Shown here piece after piece: positions 1-8,300 of a DNA stretch of 64,000 nucleotides. The notes beneath the pieces are model-generated. The model searched no databases and was not told the DNA's origin. It worked only from the letters and a program-made list of their open reading frames with translations. This stretch comes from DATMQA01 sp035566895 (GTDB lineage Bacteria; Verrucomicrobiota; Verrucomicrobiia; Limisphaerales; UBA8199). The position numbers and the translations under genes were made by a program. The first letter of the stretch is position 1. Each line of letters starts with the position of its first letter. The stretch spans positions 1 through 64,000 of the forward strand of contig DATMQA010000118.1 of assembly GCA_035566895.1 (NCBI GenBank), written 5' to 3'.

Positions 1-660
1 GCTCGAGCCGGAATTGAGCGAGCCCTGCCCATTGGCCGCCCCCGGGGCGCCGTTTTGGCCGGGCAGGTTGATGGCGCGCAGGACGAACGCGGTCTTCTTG
101 AAATAGCTCGAGTTCAGAATCCCTTTGAGTTCGTCGTTGCCCCGAAGGAACGTATCGGCTTCATCAATGAAGAGCGTCGGCAGGATCTGCGCAATGACGC
201 GGAAGAAGGAGGGCGCGGTCACGTTGGAAGCCACCACCGCGCGCTGGGTCAGTTCGCTCAGGATCGTAATGAGCGTGGACTTGCCGCAGCGATGTTCCGG
301 CGACTCGATGCCGAGGTACGTCGTGATGTCCCGGTATTCAAACGCAAAGGAATGCGGCACCCACAGCGACATCGTTACGGGCGCCCACTGGGGCAGCACG
401 ACGTGGCTGACAAGTTTAAGGCGGATTTCTTCGAGCAGCTCGGCGGCGTTCACCGGGTGCGGCCAGGGCACGACCGGCGGAAGCGCGAGGATCTCTTTGA
501 GGTATTTGTCGAGTTCGGCCGTGCTCTGCGGGGAGGGCGGCGCGCTCGACGGAGCCGGCGGGGCCGCGGGCTTGCTGTCGCCGGATGCGGATGGACCCGT
601 CAAGGCGGGCTGATTTTCGGGATTCGAGTTTTGTTTGTTTAGTTCGGCATTATTGTTCAT
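1..660 (-). CDS. DUF3631-like ATPase, partial (runs off the window)
   Basis: The reading frame starts at the ATG ending at 660 and stays open to base 1, so only the N-terminal 220 residues are present. After a proline- and alanine-rich leader of about 45 residues it contains the P-loop-like segment SPEHRCGKSTLI and the Walker B-like segment PTLFIDEADTFL, followed by DELKGILNSSYFKK. This order (CGK(S/T)TL, IDEAD, then a GILN segment) is what I know from DUF3631 proteins, ATPase-like domains common in phage, plasmid and genomic-island replication proteins. The function here is inferred only from that resemblance. It faces away from the rest of the window and has two perfect dyads just upstream. 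It is probably the end of an integrated element lying to the left. Confidence 0.7.
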   Translation of the reverse strand, partial: MNNNAELNKQNSNPENQPALTGPSASGDSKPAAPPAPSSAPPSPQSTAELDKYLKEILALPPVVPWPHPVNAAELLEEIRLKLVSHVVLPQWAPVTMSLWVPHSFAFEYRDITTYLGIESPEHRCGKSTLITILSELTQRAVVASNVTAPSFFRVIAQILPTLFIDEADTFLRGNDELKGILNSSYFKKTAFVLRAINLPGQNGAPGAANGQGSLNSGSS

Positions 661-682
661 GACCCACTGCTTTCTATTTTTG

Positions 683-732
683 GCCTAAACAGGACAAAAA
701 AGGTTTAGGCATGATACTGCACACGCAGTATC
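683..732. promoter_or_regulatory. Two perfect dyads upstream of the DUF3631-like gene
   Basis: GCCTAAAC at 683-690 pairs with GTTTAGGC at 703-710 (8-bp arms, 12-bp spacer). Immediately after it, GATACTGC at 713-720 pairs with GCAGTATC at 725-732 (8-bp arms, 4-bp spacer). They sit 23 to 72 bp upstream of the start codon at 660, where an operator would be expected. The second dyad resembles the TTTACTG/CAGTAAA palindrome in front of the GNAT toxin at 1562-1577. Function is inferred from position and symmetry. Confidence 0.5.
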
Positions 733-920
733 AGTGGATGAAATGCAGCGATTTTCAGGCCAAAGGGCGGAACGATGCGAAATCTAACAGGAGCAAACTG
801 AGGAAACAGAGATTTTTGAGAACCAGCCATTGCGCCGGGGGTGCAGCTCAAATTCCGAAAAAGCGGGATTCGGCTGGGTGTTTATGCCCTCTGTTTCCTC
901 CGTTTCCTCCTGTTACATTC

Positions 921-1014
921 CGGACTCCCGCTGACTCCCGGCTGCTCCCGGCTGCTCCCGATGACTCCCGATTTTCGAGCGGACGACCGTGAGTGATCGG
1001 GAGTAAACGGGAGT
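921..1014. repeat. Decamer tandem array, five forward and two inverted units
   Basis: Five consecutive 10-bp units, each ending in CTCCCG, occupy 921-970 with no slippage (cggaCTCCCG, ctgaCTCCCG, gctgCTCCCG twice, atgaCTCCCG). Two inverted CGGGAGT units follow at 998-1004 and 1008-1014, again 10 bp apart. ACTCCCGAT and ATCGGGAGT could form a 9-bp hairpin stem. The segment CCGTGAGTGATCGGG is also repeated further right. The 661-1659 stretch holds no convincing gene apart from these repeats and the dyads listed separately. Confidence 0.75.
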
Positions 1015-1095
1015 TGGCAACGCTGGGACCGTGAGTGATCGGGCGCGAGTAAAGCGTTCAGCTTTTCAGCGTTTCAGCGTTTGGTTTGAGTGGGC

Positions 1096-1181
1096 ATAGG
1101 GGGGTACCTTGGGGGGATACAGCCGTCCCACCGTCCCAAGCCCGGTAAACACGGGCGATTCTCACTCTTGCAGCCGTCCCA
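1096..1181 (+). repeat. Left arm of an 86-bp inverted repeat flanking the GNAT/DUF1778 pair
   Basis: This segment matches the reverse complement of 2582-2666 over its whole length with about four differences and one single-base gap. It contains GTACCTTGGGG, then CAGCCGTCCCACCGTCCCAAG, read as two GTCCCA units, then GGTAAACACGGGCGATTCTC and CACTCTTGCAGCCGTCCCA. The two arms enclose about 1.4 kb holding the toxin, the antitoxin and their putative operators. No target-site duplication was visible outside the arms. Confidence 0.85.
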
Positions 1182-1496
1182 TCCGTCCTATTCCTCCCAC
1201 TCCCAGAGACTGCAGCCGTCTCTCTGTTGCCTCCGTTTCCTCCTGTTAGATTCTGGCGAAATGCAAGTCAGTGTGTCCAAATTTGCGACGCTGGGTCACC
1301 CGTCACCGGCCGCTGCTCGAGCCGCCACTCGTGCCGCCAAAAGGGGTTTCGGTGTTTCAACTTTTCAGCTTTTTCCTGAGTTCCTTTTCCCAACCGCCGA
1401 ACCTCGCTGCTCCGTTAACGGCTGGGCATTAACCCACACCTTCTAATCGAATACACGTAATGCAGTTTCACCGGTGAGTGTTCACGAAATGCCCAA

Positions 1497-1582
1497 TGTT
1501 CACGGACACGTGAACACTGGCCCCGGCGAGACTGGTTGGCGATTTACTGGCAAGGCCGGCGTTTACTGCGCAGTAAATCGCC
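1497..1582. promoter_or_regulatory. Palindrome cluster upstream of the GNAT toxin
   Basis: TGTTCACG at 1497-1504 pairs with CGTGAACA at 1509-1516; a further direct copy of GTGTTCACG lies about 20 bp to the left. Then GGCGATTTACTG (1538-1549) faces CAGTAAATCGCC (1571-1582), and the right half lies within the perfect 16-bp palindrome TTTACTGCGCAGTAAA at 1562-1577. All are within 165 bp upstream of the toxin ATG at 1660. They are good candidates for operators or a 5' hairpin, inferred from symmetry alone. Confidence 0.55.
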
Positions 1583-1659
1583 GGACCGGAGCAATTTCAG
1601 GAGCAATTTCAGATTTGAAATTTGAGATTTGAGAGGAGAGCCTCGAGCAATTCTAAATT

Positions 1660-2181
1660 ATGAGCGCCGCCGCCCAATTCATCATCGAAGCGCTTGACCC
1701 GGCAAAGCATCGGCGGGACGTGTTCGATTGTGGGGTCGAGCCGCTGAATGACTATCTGCGGACCCGGGCGCGCAGGGAGATGGAGACCGGCACATCAGCC
1801 TGCTTCGTGCTGGTTCCGCAATCGGCGCCGGAGCGGATCGCTGGGTTCTACACGCTGTCGGCAGCCACCATCCGGCGGTCCGAACTGTCGGAGGGTCTGC
1901 TAAAAAAGCTGCCGCGCTACCCTGAGTTTCCCGCGACGTTACTGGGAAGGCTGGCGCGTTCGCTCGAATTCAAGGGGCAAGGGACCGGCAACCGGCTGAT
2001 GGTCAGCGCGTTTTCCCGAGCGGTGGAGGGGGCCCGGCAAGTCGCGTCGTGGGCGGTCGTTACAGATCCCAAGGACAACGAGGCACGCCGTTTTTACGAA
2101 AGCTTCGGGTTTCGGGCTTTGACCCAGGACCGCCTTTTCATTCCGATGAAGGAGGCCGCCGAACTGCTCACCGCTCGATGA
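1660..2181 (+). CDS. GNAT-family acetyltransferase toxin (TacT-like)
   Basis: This 173-residue protein matches the size and layout of TacT/AtaT-type toxins, which acetylate the amino group of aminoacyl-tRNA and stop translation. Visible features are an N-terminal DCGVEPLNDYLRTRA segment, the strand IAGFYTLSAATI, the acetyl-CoA loop around FKGQGTGNRLM, and the C-terminal NEARRFYESFGF typical of GNAT folds. The loop follows the Q/R-x-x-G-x-G pattern. The start is the first ATG after a long palindrome-rich leader, and no strong ribosome-binding site is seen. Its presumed antitoxin is encoded on the opposite strand and overlaps its last 14 bp, unlike the usual co-directional operon. Family assignment is strong; toxicity is inferred. 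Confidence 0.88.
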   Translation: MSAAAQFIIEALDPAKHRRDVFDCGVEPLNDYLRTRARREMETGTSACFVLVPQSAPERIAGFYTLSAATIRRSELSEGLLKKLPRYPEFPATLLGRLARSLEFKGQGTGNRLMVSAFSRAVEGARQVASWAVVTDPKDNEARRFYESFGFRALTQDRLFIPMKEAAELLTAR

Positions 2182-2461
2182 CCGTCTCGCGATACAGCGC
2201 CAGGGCCTTTTTGAACCGCCGCGTCGGGGGACGAGGCGGCGCGAGGAGAGCCTGGACGAAGCGGCGGGATTCCTTCGCGTTGAGACGGATGGTTTCGCGC
2301 TCTCGCACGACTTTCTCCGCGGCCGTCCGGCTATGGGAAACGACGAACCTGCCGACCGAACACCCCTCCAACACGGCGGCTCGCGCGAGCAGCGCCTTGT
2401 CTTCCGGGGTTACCCTGGCTACCAATCGGCCGGATTTACGTTGTGCGGTGGCGCTTGCCAT
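2168..2461 (-). CDS. DUF1778 (TacA-like) antitoxin
   Basis: The protein of 97 residues has the DUF1778 pattern: an N-terminal ribbon-helix-helix region (GRLVARVTPEDKALLARAA followed by VGRFVVSHS) and a C-terminal toxin-wrapping part (ERETIRLNAKESRRFVQALL, then PPRPPTRRFKKAL). In known pairs the N-terminus binds DNA and the C-terminus neutralises the GNAT toxin. The ATG at 2461 was chosen because the family begins close to the conserved VARV strand; the frame is open to an upstream ATG at 2533. Directly upstream are two tandem decamers ending in GTGCCACA. Its stop codon lies inside the end of the toxin gene on the other strand, so the two messages would be antisense at their 3' ends. Confidence 0.85.
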   Translation of the reverse strand: MASATAQRKSGRLVARVTPEDKALLARAAVLEGCSVGRFVVSHSRTAAEKVVRERETIRLNAKESRRFVQALLAPPRPPTRRFKKALALYRETVIER

Positions 2462-2470
2462 GAAAGCAAT

Positions 2471-2490
2471 GTGTGCCACATTGTGCCACA
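2471..2490. promoter_or_regulatory. Tandem decamer GTGCCACA, candidate antitoxin operator
   Basis: gtGTGCCACA and ttGTGCCACA lie head to tail with a 10-bp period, 10 to 29 bp upstream of the antitoxin start at 2461. TTGTGCCACAA is itself nearly symmetric. Ribbon-helix-helix antitoxins usually bind short repeated sites at exactly this position, so this is a candidate autoregulatory site. Confidence 0.4.
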
Positions 2491-2581
2491 AATCAAGTCG
2501 TTTATTGTCGGCAGAGCCACAATCGAAAATCAAAAATCAAAAATCTCCTCTTGGGACGGTTGGTACGGTCCGGGACGGCCG

Positions 2582-2666
2582 TGGGACGGCTGCAAGAGTG
2601 AGAATCGCCCGTGTTTACCGGCCTTGGGACGGTGGGACGGCTGTACACCCCCAAGGTACCCCCTAT
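2582..2666 (-). repeat. Right arm of the inverted repeat flanking the GNAT/DUF1778 pair
   Basis: Read on the minus strand, this segment repeats 1096-1181 nearly base for base, including GGTAAACACGGGCGATTCTC and GTACCTTGGGGG. Additional GGGACGG units continue outward to about 2553, so the arm grades into a short-unit repeat. Confidence 0.85.
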
Positions 2667-2730
2667 CCCCCCCTCTTCCTCCCCGTCTTTCCTGGACCCG
2701 CTTTTAGCGGCTATCCACCCTACGAGCCAT

Positions 2731-2766
2731 CTCCACCAATCTCCACCAATCCCGAGCAATCCCGAC
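2731..2766. repeat. Decamer tandem array CTCCACCAAT / CCCGAGCAAT
   Basis: CTCCACCAAT occurs at 2731-2740 and 2741-2750, followed in register by CCCGAGCAAT (2751-2760) and CCCGAC. The 10-bp register is exact. The unit sequence differs from the array at 921-1014, yet the spacing is the same. It lies between the inverted-repeat cassette and the TpsB gene. Confidence 0.65.
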
Positions 2767-2822
2767 CTGAAATATTTCGGCGAAGTGTAAGAGTGACGCA
2801 GATTGGCCTTCGGTGGGGGCTT

Positions 2823-2840
2823 CGTAACGGAATCGTAACC
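2823..2840 (+). promoter_or_regulatory. Candidate Pho box upstream of the TpsB gene
   Basis: CGTAAC at 2823-2828 is repeated at 2834-2839, exactly 11 bp later, 51 bp upstream of the ATG at 2891. PhoB-type regulators bind direct repeats of 11-bp units. The same hexamer and spacing occurs before the porins and the receiver regulator of this window, so a shared regulator is inferred. Confidence 0.55.
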
Positions 2841-2890
2841 GTCACGCCACCCTTCCGCCATCCTGCGTCCCTAACCTCCCACCCTCATGC

Positions 2891-5170
2891 ATGAAGAGTA
2901 ACCTGGTGGGAAAGTTCTGCTGCGTCCTCTGGTGCGCACCGTGCTTGGGGTCGCAGCTCTTTGCCGCCGAACCGGCCCCGAACCCGGGTGCCCCAGCCTC
3001 CGCTGCCGTCACGAACGCCCCTGCCGCCATAACCAACAGTTCGCCCCACTTCAACGTGCGGGGCTTCGAGACCCGGGGCGACCGAATGCTGCCGTTGGAC
3101 GCCCAGGCTGCTGTACTTACCAAATACACCGGGACCAATGTCAGCCTGGCTGACCTGGTCAAGGCCGCCTCTGATTTGCAATCCGAGTATCGAAACCGGG
3201 GCGATGGCACGGTCAGTGTCGCCATCGCGCAAGAACGAATCACCAACGGCGTCGTCACGATGAACGTCTTTCGCGGGCTCGTGCCCCAGATTCTTGTCTC
3301 GGGCGTGCGGTACTCCGGTTCAACCGGCCAACCGGTCCCCGCCTCGCAGCTCGCTCTCGCTAACACCGCTCCCAACGCCACCAATGCCGCGCCAGCTACG
3401 CGCACTAACGCGGGGCCGCATTTTGTTGTTCGCGGTTACGAAATTCGAGGCGACACACTGCTCTCCACCAACACGCTCATGGATATTCTGGTCAAACACA
3501 CGGGCACCAATATCGGGATTGGGGACATTACCAAGGCCGCCTCGGAGCTGCAGATGGAGTATCGAGACCGCGGGTTCCCGACGGTCAGCGTCACTATACC
3601 CCAACAGGAACTCACGAACGGCATCGTTAAAATCCGCGTTTTCCAAGGCCGATTGTCGGACATCTCGGTGACCGGCAACCATTACTTCAGCTCTAACAAT
3701 GTCATTCGGGCTTTGCCGAGCCTGCGCACCAACGTCATTATGAACGGCCTCATTTTCCAAGCGGAACTCGACCGCGCCAACGCCAACCAGGACCGCCAGA
3801 TTTACCCGCAAATTCAGCCCGGGGCCGAACCCAATACAACCGAACTCCTGCTGAAAGTTAAGGACCGGCTGCCGCTTCACGCCAAGATCGAGCTGAACGA
3901 TCAAGGCTCACCCGGCACACCTGAACTGCGCATCAATACATCCGCGGTGTACAACAACCTTTGGGAACTGGAACACTCCATGGGGGTGCAATACAGCTTT
4001 TCGCCTGAGGCCTACAAAACCGGGGAACAGTGGGACTTTTACGACGTGCCGCTGGTGGCCAATTACAGCGGCTTTTACCGGATGCCCCTGGGAAATCCGG
4101 AAGCCGTGAGCGAGACGATCGCCACCAAACCCGGCACCTTCGGCTACGACGAAGCAACACGGAAATTCCGGCTTCCGCCAGCTTCCGGCAGACCGGAGCT
4201 CAATGTGTATGCCAGCCGTTCGGCGATTGATACCGGCCTGGAAACCACCTTCAGCGGAAACCTGTTCAATACCAACGGCAATTCCCTGGACCGCCGTGAC
4301 GTCCAACAAGACCTCACCATTAATAGCGATATTGGCTTCCGCTTGACCATCCCCGTGAGCGGCTCGGAAAACTTTAACTCCGGTTTCTCCGGCGGATTCG
4401 ATTACAAGGGCTACGACATTACCAGCTCCAAAACCAATATTTTCACACTGAGCCAGGTCGAAATTGACAATACTTCAAACCCGCCAAAGACCAACACCAT
4501 TGTTTCAGTGGATTCTTCACCCGTGCCGACGACCCACCGGAAGCTCGATTATTTGCCGTTGGCATTGCGCTATGATGCGAGTCTGCGTGACTCAATGGGC
4601 ATCACGAGCTTCGGTCTCGGCTTTAGCGGCAACCCATGGCACTCGGGGTTCACCGAAGATGTGCAAGAAATAACCGGCTCGTTGCAATCCTCCGGGCACT
4701 GGTTGGTGATCAACCCGAGCTTGTCGCGTGATTTCTTCATCCACACCAATTGGGTATTGTCGGCTCGCGCGGACGGTCAATGGGCCAGCGAACCCTTGAT
4801 CAGCAACGAACAATTCGGCGTGGGAGGAATCAACAGTGTTCGGGGTTACCGCGAAGGGGAGGTATTCGGCGATAACGGCTGGCACGTCAGCCTCGAGCAG
4901 AAGACCCCGCCGCAGGTCGTTGGCTTGGTTTCCCCCAGAAACCCACTGACGCTGCGTGGCGCGGTGTACATGGACTATGGCGAGGCGTACCTCATCGATC
5001 CCAACGGCCGGGACGGACGGATCCCTCTTTGGGGCACCGGCTTCGGCGGCGTCGCGACCATTGGCTCACACTGGGAGGCCCGGTTCCTGTTCTCCTGGCC
5101 ATTGCTCCGCACCACCACAACCGAACCCGGTGTACCGCGTTTCGATTTCTCCCTGACCGCCCAGTTTTGA
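2891..5170 (+). CDS. TpsB-type outer-membrane transporter (ShlB/FhaC family) with duplicated POTRA
   Basis: This 759-residue protein begins with a signal peptide (hydrophobic core CCVLWCAPCLGSQLFA). Residues about 53-130 and 177-254 are two copies of one POTRA-like unit, recognisable by HFNVRGFETRGD / HFVVRGYEIRGD and by LQSEYRNRG / LQMEYRDRG. A further POTRA with ISVTGNHYFSSNN follows at about 255-335. The C-terminal half is a beta barrel with GINSVRGYREGEVFGDNGW, containing the VRGY motif of Omp85/TpsB proteins, and it ends in phenylalanine (FSLTAQF). TpsB proteins carry one large exoprotein across the outer membrane; the partner is the next gene downstream. Two POTRA domains are usual, so three is notable. 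A candidate Pho box precedes the gene. Confidence 0.93.
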   Translation: MKSNLVGKFCCVLWCAPCLGSQLFAAEPAPNPGAPASAAVTNAPAAITNSSPHFNVRGFETRGDRMLPLDAQAAVLTKYTGTNVSLADLVKAASDLQSEYRNRGDGTVSVAIAQERITNGVVTMNVFRGLVPQILVSGVRYSGSTGQPVPASQLALANTAPNATNAAPATRTNAGPHFVVRGYEIRGDTLLSTNTLMDILVKHTGTNIGIGDITKAASELQMEYRDRGFPTVSVTIPQQELTNGIVKIRVFQGRLSDISVTGNHYFSSNNVIRALPSLRTNVIMNGLIFQAELDRANANQDRQIYPQIQPGAEPNTTELLLKVKDRLPLHAKIELNDQGSPGTPELRINTSAVYNNLWELEHSMGVQYSFSPEAYKTGEQWDFYDVPLVANYSGFYRMPLGNPEAVSETIATKPGTFGYDEATRKFRLPPASGRPELNVYASRSAIDTGLETTFSGNLFNTNGNSLDRRDVQQDLTINSDIGFRLTIPVSGSENFNSGFSGGFDYKGYDITSSKTNIFTLSQVEIDNTSNPPKTNTIVSVDSSPVPTTHRKLDYLPLALRYDASLRDSMGITSFGLGFSGNPWHSGFTEDVQEITGSLQSSGHWLVINPSLSRDFFIHTNWVLSARADGQWASEPLISNEQFGVGGINSVRGYREGEVFGDNGWHVSLEQKTPPQVVGLVSPRNPLTLRGAVYMDYGEAYLIDPNGRDGRIPLWGTGFGGVATIGSHWEARFLFSWPLLRTTTTEPGVPRFDFSLTAQF

Positions 5171-5220
5171 CCACGAATGTAAACGAATGACCACGAATGG
5201 ACACAAATGGACACGAATAC
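5171..5220. repeat. Decamer array CCACGAATGG in the TpsB-TpsA spacer
   Basis: Five in-register decamers (ccACGAATGt, aaACGAATGa, ccACGAATGg, acACAAATGg, acACGAATac) fill 5171-5220 right after the TpsB stop codon. The same unit recurs at 20405-20550 and 31891-31922, sometimes inverted, so it is a dispersed family and not a local expansion. It would be transcribed between the two cistrons. Confidence 0.8.
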
Positions 5221-5314
5221 GCCGGCGTTGAATGGCTCCTTGGAACGGGACGACCTTGGGCGTTTTTGGAAATGTCACCAACATGTTACAACGCCCACCT
5301 TAGCGAGGGGTAGA

Positions 5315-8300
5315 ATGCTCGAAAGGTCAAAAGATATGCGACTCACTCACGTTCGGTCCGGGCCCGATTTGCCACCGCGGCGCGCCGAGGACAGACGCGC
5401 CCTGCCCGCCCGGACGGGGGAGAGACTAGCCGCATCGGTTATGACTCCGCTGCTCTGCGCCTCTCTGTGTCTTGCCTTTGTTCAATCCAGCGCCAATCCC
5501 CTCGGGGGCACGGTCAGCCAGGGGGCTGCCTCCTTCAAGAGCCACGGTCCACAACTGACCATACACACTTCGGACCGGGCGTTCATCAACTGGAGCAGCT
5601 TTAATATCGGAGTGGGTGAAACCACTTCGTTTATCCAGCCTTCCTCCTCCTCGATCGTGTGGAACCAGATCCACGACAGCAACCCGTCGCAGATTCTCGG
5701 TAATCTCAACGCGAACGGTTATGTCATCCTGCAAAACCAGTCCGGCTTTTATATCGGCGGCCAGGCCTCGATTACCGCCCACGGGTTGCTCCTGACCACC
5801 GCACCCATCCCCATGCCCGACCTTATTAGCGGCGGCGCCTGGCAATTCAGCGCACCGCCACCCACGGCCAAAATCATCAACTACGGCCAGCTCAGCACTG
5901 ACAAAGGGGGGTCGGCGTTCCTGATCGCCCATGACATCGAGAACCACGGCACGATTTCCGCCAACGAGGGCAGCCTCGGCCTCTTCGCCGGGAAGGATGT
6001 CCTTATTTCCGAGCGTCCCGATGGCCGGGGTCTCAGCGCCCAGGTCACGCTGCCCGAAGGCTCGGTTGACAACACTGGCAAACTAATCGCCGATGCCGGC
6101 ACGATCGCCTTGCGCGCCCAGGTGGTCAACCAGGGCGGCGTGGTCCAGGCCAATTCCGTGCGCGAAGTCAACGGGGCTATCCAGTTGGTCGCGAGCGACG
6201 CGATCAACTTGGGCGCCGGTTCGCAGATACTGGCCAAAGGCGACGAGCAGGGGTTGAGCCCGGGCGGCACCGTGTTGATCAAGTCGGCCGGCAGTTTCTC
6301 CGACCAGGCCACTGCCAGCATCGACATCTCCGGCGGCGCTCAGGGCGGCAACGGAGGCCAGGTCGAGATTTCGGCGCCACGGATGAGCGCCATCCACTCG
6401 CGCATCGACGGCCAGGCAGCCGAAGGTTTCCTGGGGGGCAAACTCCTTATCGATCCCGACAATATTCTGCTGGCGAATTCGGGAGATGCCGCGCCGTCTT
6501 CCGGCGTGGTCAATCCGGGCGACCCGCCCAGCCAGGGCAGTCCGGACACATTGACTTTGGACGTGACCTCATTCTCGCCAAGCCTGTCGCAGATCACCCT
6601 CCAGGCGACGAAGAACATCAAATTGAGCGCGGGCACCGTTTGGACGCTGGCCGATCCCGGCGTGGCGGCCAAATTGACGTTGTCCGCGGGCAACAATATC
6701 ACTTTCGACGATGGTTCTGCGATTCAAGCCGGAAACAATTGGAGTGTGAACCTGGTGGCGGGGACGCTACTGAACTCCGCTTCCGGCCGGCAGGCCGGCA
6801 GTGACGGGGTTTATCTGAATGGCAGTTCTTATATCCAGACCCAAAACGGCCACATCGGCCTTTGGGCCGCCAATGAGGTGCTCGTAGACTCCGGCGATCC
6901 TTCAACGGTTGGGAACAACGGGATTCGGACCCTCGCCGGCGGGAGCATCGATGTGACGGCGCTCTACGGCGATGTGAACTCAGGCGGCAACCCCCAGGGG
7001 TACTTGTTTGGTCAAAGGGCCAAGCCCTACTATGGCGTTTCGCAAACGCTTGGCGGCATCAGCACCGCTGCCGGCGGCGATGTCACGATAACGGCCGGCG
7101 GCAATGTCACCAGCTACCTGCCCGAGCAAAACGATTACTTAAATGCCAAGTTCGATGGCGGCAGCGGCGCATTTGGTCCTCAGCCGGGTAATGTCACCAT
7201 CGCCGCTGGTGGAAATGTCTCGGGCCATTACGTGGTGGCGAACGGTATCGGTGAGATCAGCGCGGGCGGGGATGCAGGCGCGCCCACGGCCAGCGGCGGC
7301 TTTGCCTTGAGTCTCGTGAAGGGGACCTGGAGCGTCTCGGCGCCCAATGGCAGCATCTATGTCCAGGACATCCGCAATCCCAATGGCATCTTCAACGACA
7401 ATACCAAGCCCGGCTACGCCGGTTACCATTACTTTGATTACGATCCGTCCGCATCGGTGCTCCTCCAGGCCGCGAATACCGTCGAAATTACTGGTGCGGG
7501 CGCGCCCCATACGACCACCTCGGCTCCCAACACACCCATTCCGTTTCTGTTTCCGCCGTCCCTTCAGGTCATCGCCGGCTCAGGCGGTTTCGTTCTGGGC
7601 GCCGACGTAATCCTGTTTCCTTCCCCGTCGGGCGATTTGCGCATCACCACCCATAACGGAGGAAACTTCCAGAGTTTCCAGGACCCGAACGATCCAGTGG
7701 ACCTGATCGTCCACAGTTTGGAGATGTCCGACAGCGCCGCCCGGCAATGGGACCCCTCGGGTAACAGCTCCTTCGGCACGTTCCTCCGTGACGATAACGC
7801 GCCCACTCCCCCCGAACTTGATAATCCCAATCCTGTCGAGATCTCCGTTTCGGGAAGCATGAACAACGTGACGGTCCGTACCACCAAGGCCACCCACGTC
7901 ACCGTGGGAGGCGACATGTTCAACGCCGGTCTCTTGGGGGAAAACCTTGGCCCCGGCGACGTCACCTCCATCAATGTAGCCGGGAAGATTTCTTATCCTC
8001 CGATCTACTCGTTCCAGCAATTGGGCGAGTCCATCGTGGGGGCAGACCTGCGAAACCCCTCGGCCTGGGATGGTATCTTCTCGCTGTTGGTGGACCCGGT
8101 TCGAGTGGCCGCCCTGGATGTGCCGGGCAATGCCAGCCCCGCGGACCTGACGGCCTATGCAGACTCGGTGCGCTTGTCTCTGGCTGCGAACCATACCCTG
8201 TCCGGAGGCTTCCTTTTCGATCCTAACGCCAACCCGGGCTTTGTTTATGACCGTTCCACAGGACAGCTTGGTTTTCAGTTTCGGATGAACCAAACCATCC

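Noticed and set aside
921..970. Decamer array as a CRISPR array
   Set aside because: Units are 10 bp with no unique spacers and no cas genes are present.
5207..5314. ATG at 5207 as start of the TpsA gene
   Set aside because: It lies in the decamer repeat and has no ribosome-binding site; the ATG at 5315 follows GAGGGG.
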